64,000 bases of DNA from Pirellulales bacterium (GTDB lineage: Bacteria; Planctomycetota; Planctomycetia; Pirellulales; JALHPA01), in assembly GCA_033762255.1 (NCBI GenBank), contig JANRLT010000015.1, positions 1-64,000 of the forward strand, given 5' to 3'. Shown here piece after piece: positions 63,954 to 64,000 of this stretch. The number at the start of each line of letters is the position of its first letter. Positions within the stretch are counted from its first letter, which is position 1. The notes under the pieces are model-generated. The model saw only the letters and a list, made by a program, of their open reading frames with translations. It was not told the origin of the DNA and ran no database searches. The position numbers were made by a program, and so were the translations under genes.

Positions 63954-64000
63954 AATTCATAATTTTAATTCTTAGTTTCCAGAGGGTGCATTATGCAATC

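Larger units (their letters stand above)
63389..64000. other. Gene-free, repeat-dense right end
   Basis: About 610 bases with no credible ORF. In order they hold: an AT-rich stretch, four tandem hairpins with a 33-base period (63565-63690), a decayed palindromic repeat (63710-63735), two 59-base units (63736-63853) and copy 2 of the 33-base dispersed repeat (63921-63953). These sit upstream of the HEAT-like gene, but no promoter is obvious. Confidence 0.65.

Noticed and set aside
1-64000. tRNA and rRNA genes
   Set aside because: Looked for TTCGA-type tRNA arms and rRNA-like conserved blocks; only stray matches in coding regions were found.

Overview
The window reads as chromosomal DNA of a planctomycete, most likely a Pirellulales-type organism. 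This is inference from gene content: a BatA/VWA operon with giant low-complexity partners, S1C proteases with inactive paralogues, an S46 dipeptidyl peptidase, an ABC-2 transporter with a large GATase-like membrane partner, a YidC with an extra domain, a diverged MnmE, and many secreted proteins of unknown function. Few genes have a strong Shine-Dalgarno site and several use GTG. No rRNA, tRNA, prophage, insertion sequence or CRISPR array was recognised.

Bases 1-12600 hold a co-directional run: the 3' part of a BatA-like protein, a VWA/GATase-like membrane protein that overlaps it by 4 bases, a DUF4175-like membrane coiled-coil protein, a secreted protein with about 45 Ser/Gly/Asp/Lys pentads, a Pro/Gln-rich secreted protein and an NPCBM-like protein. 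Bases 12688-17986 carry three trypsin-fold (S1C/HtrA-like) secreted proteins in a row. The first has an intact His-Asp-Ser triad; the other two have lost all three catalytic residues, and the third also carries an alpha/beta-hydrolase domain whose nucleophile is replaced. Then come a small membrane protein and a CbpA-type DnaJ preceded by twin inverted repeats.

Bases 19537-30537 are on the minus strand: a nucleotidyltransferase, a secreted OB-fold-like protein, an ABC-2 permease and ATPase, a large membrane protein, a small membrane protein, a SirB1-type transglutaminase-like protein and a DPP7-type S46 peptidase. Bases 30700-38300 hold a ParD/ParE-like pair whose toxin has an in-frame stop, cardiolipin synthase, a heterodimeric ABC exporter with one canonical and one degenerate ATP site, a GDSL hydrolase with a C-terminal anchor, and a hicBA pair with a frameshifted hicA.

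Bases 38668-58706 are richer in core genes: pyruvate carboxylase, TsaB, a choloylglycine-hydrolase-family protein, a phosphoesterase, YidC (with an inserted PDZ-like domain), MnmE, an excisionase-type antitoxin with a PIN toxin, a glycosyltransferase/TPR protein, an Asp/Glu-rich protein, a TPR protein, a lipoprotein and isoleucyl-tRNA synthetase. Bases 58836-63388 (minus) hold an intact ParE/antitoxin pair, thymidine phosphorylase and a HEAT/TPR-like protein. The last 600 bases contain no gene but are dense in repeats, including a 33-base-period array of hairpins. Short palindromic elements recur between genes across the window.
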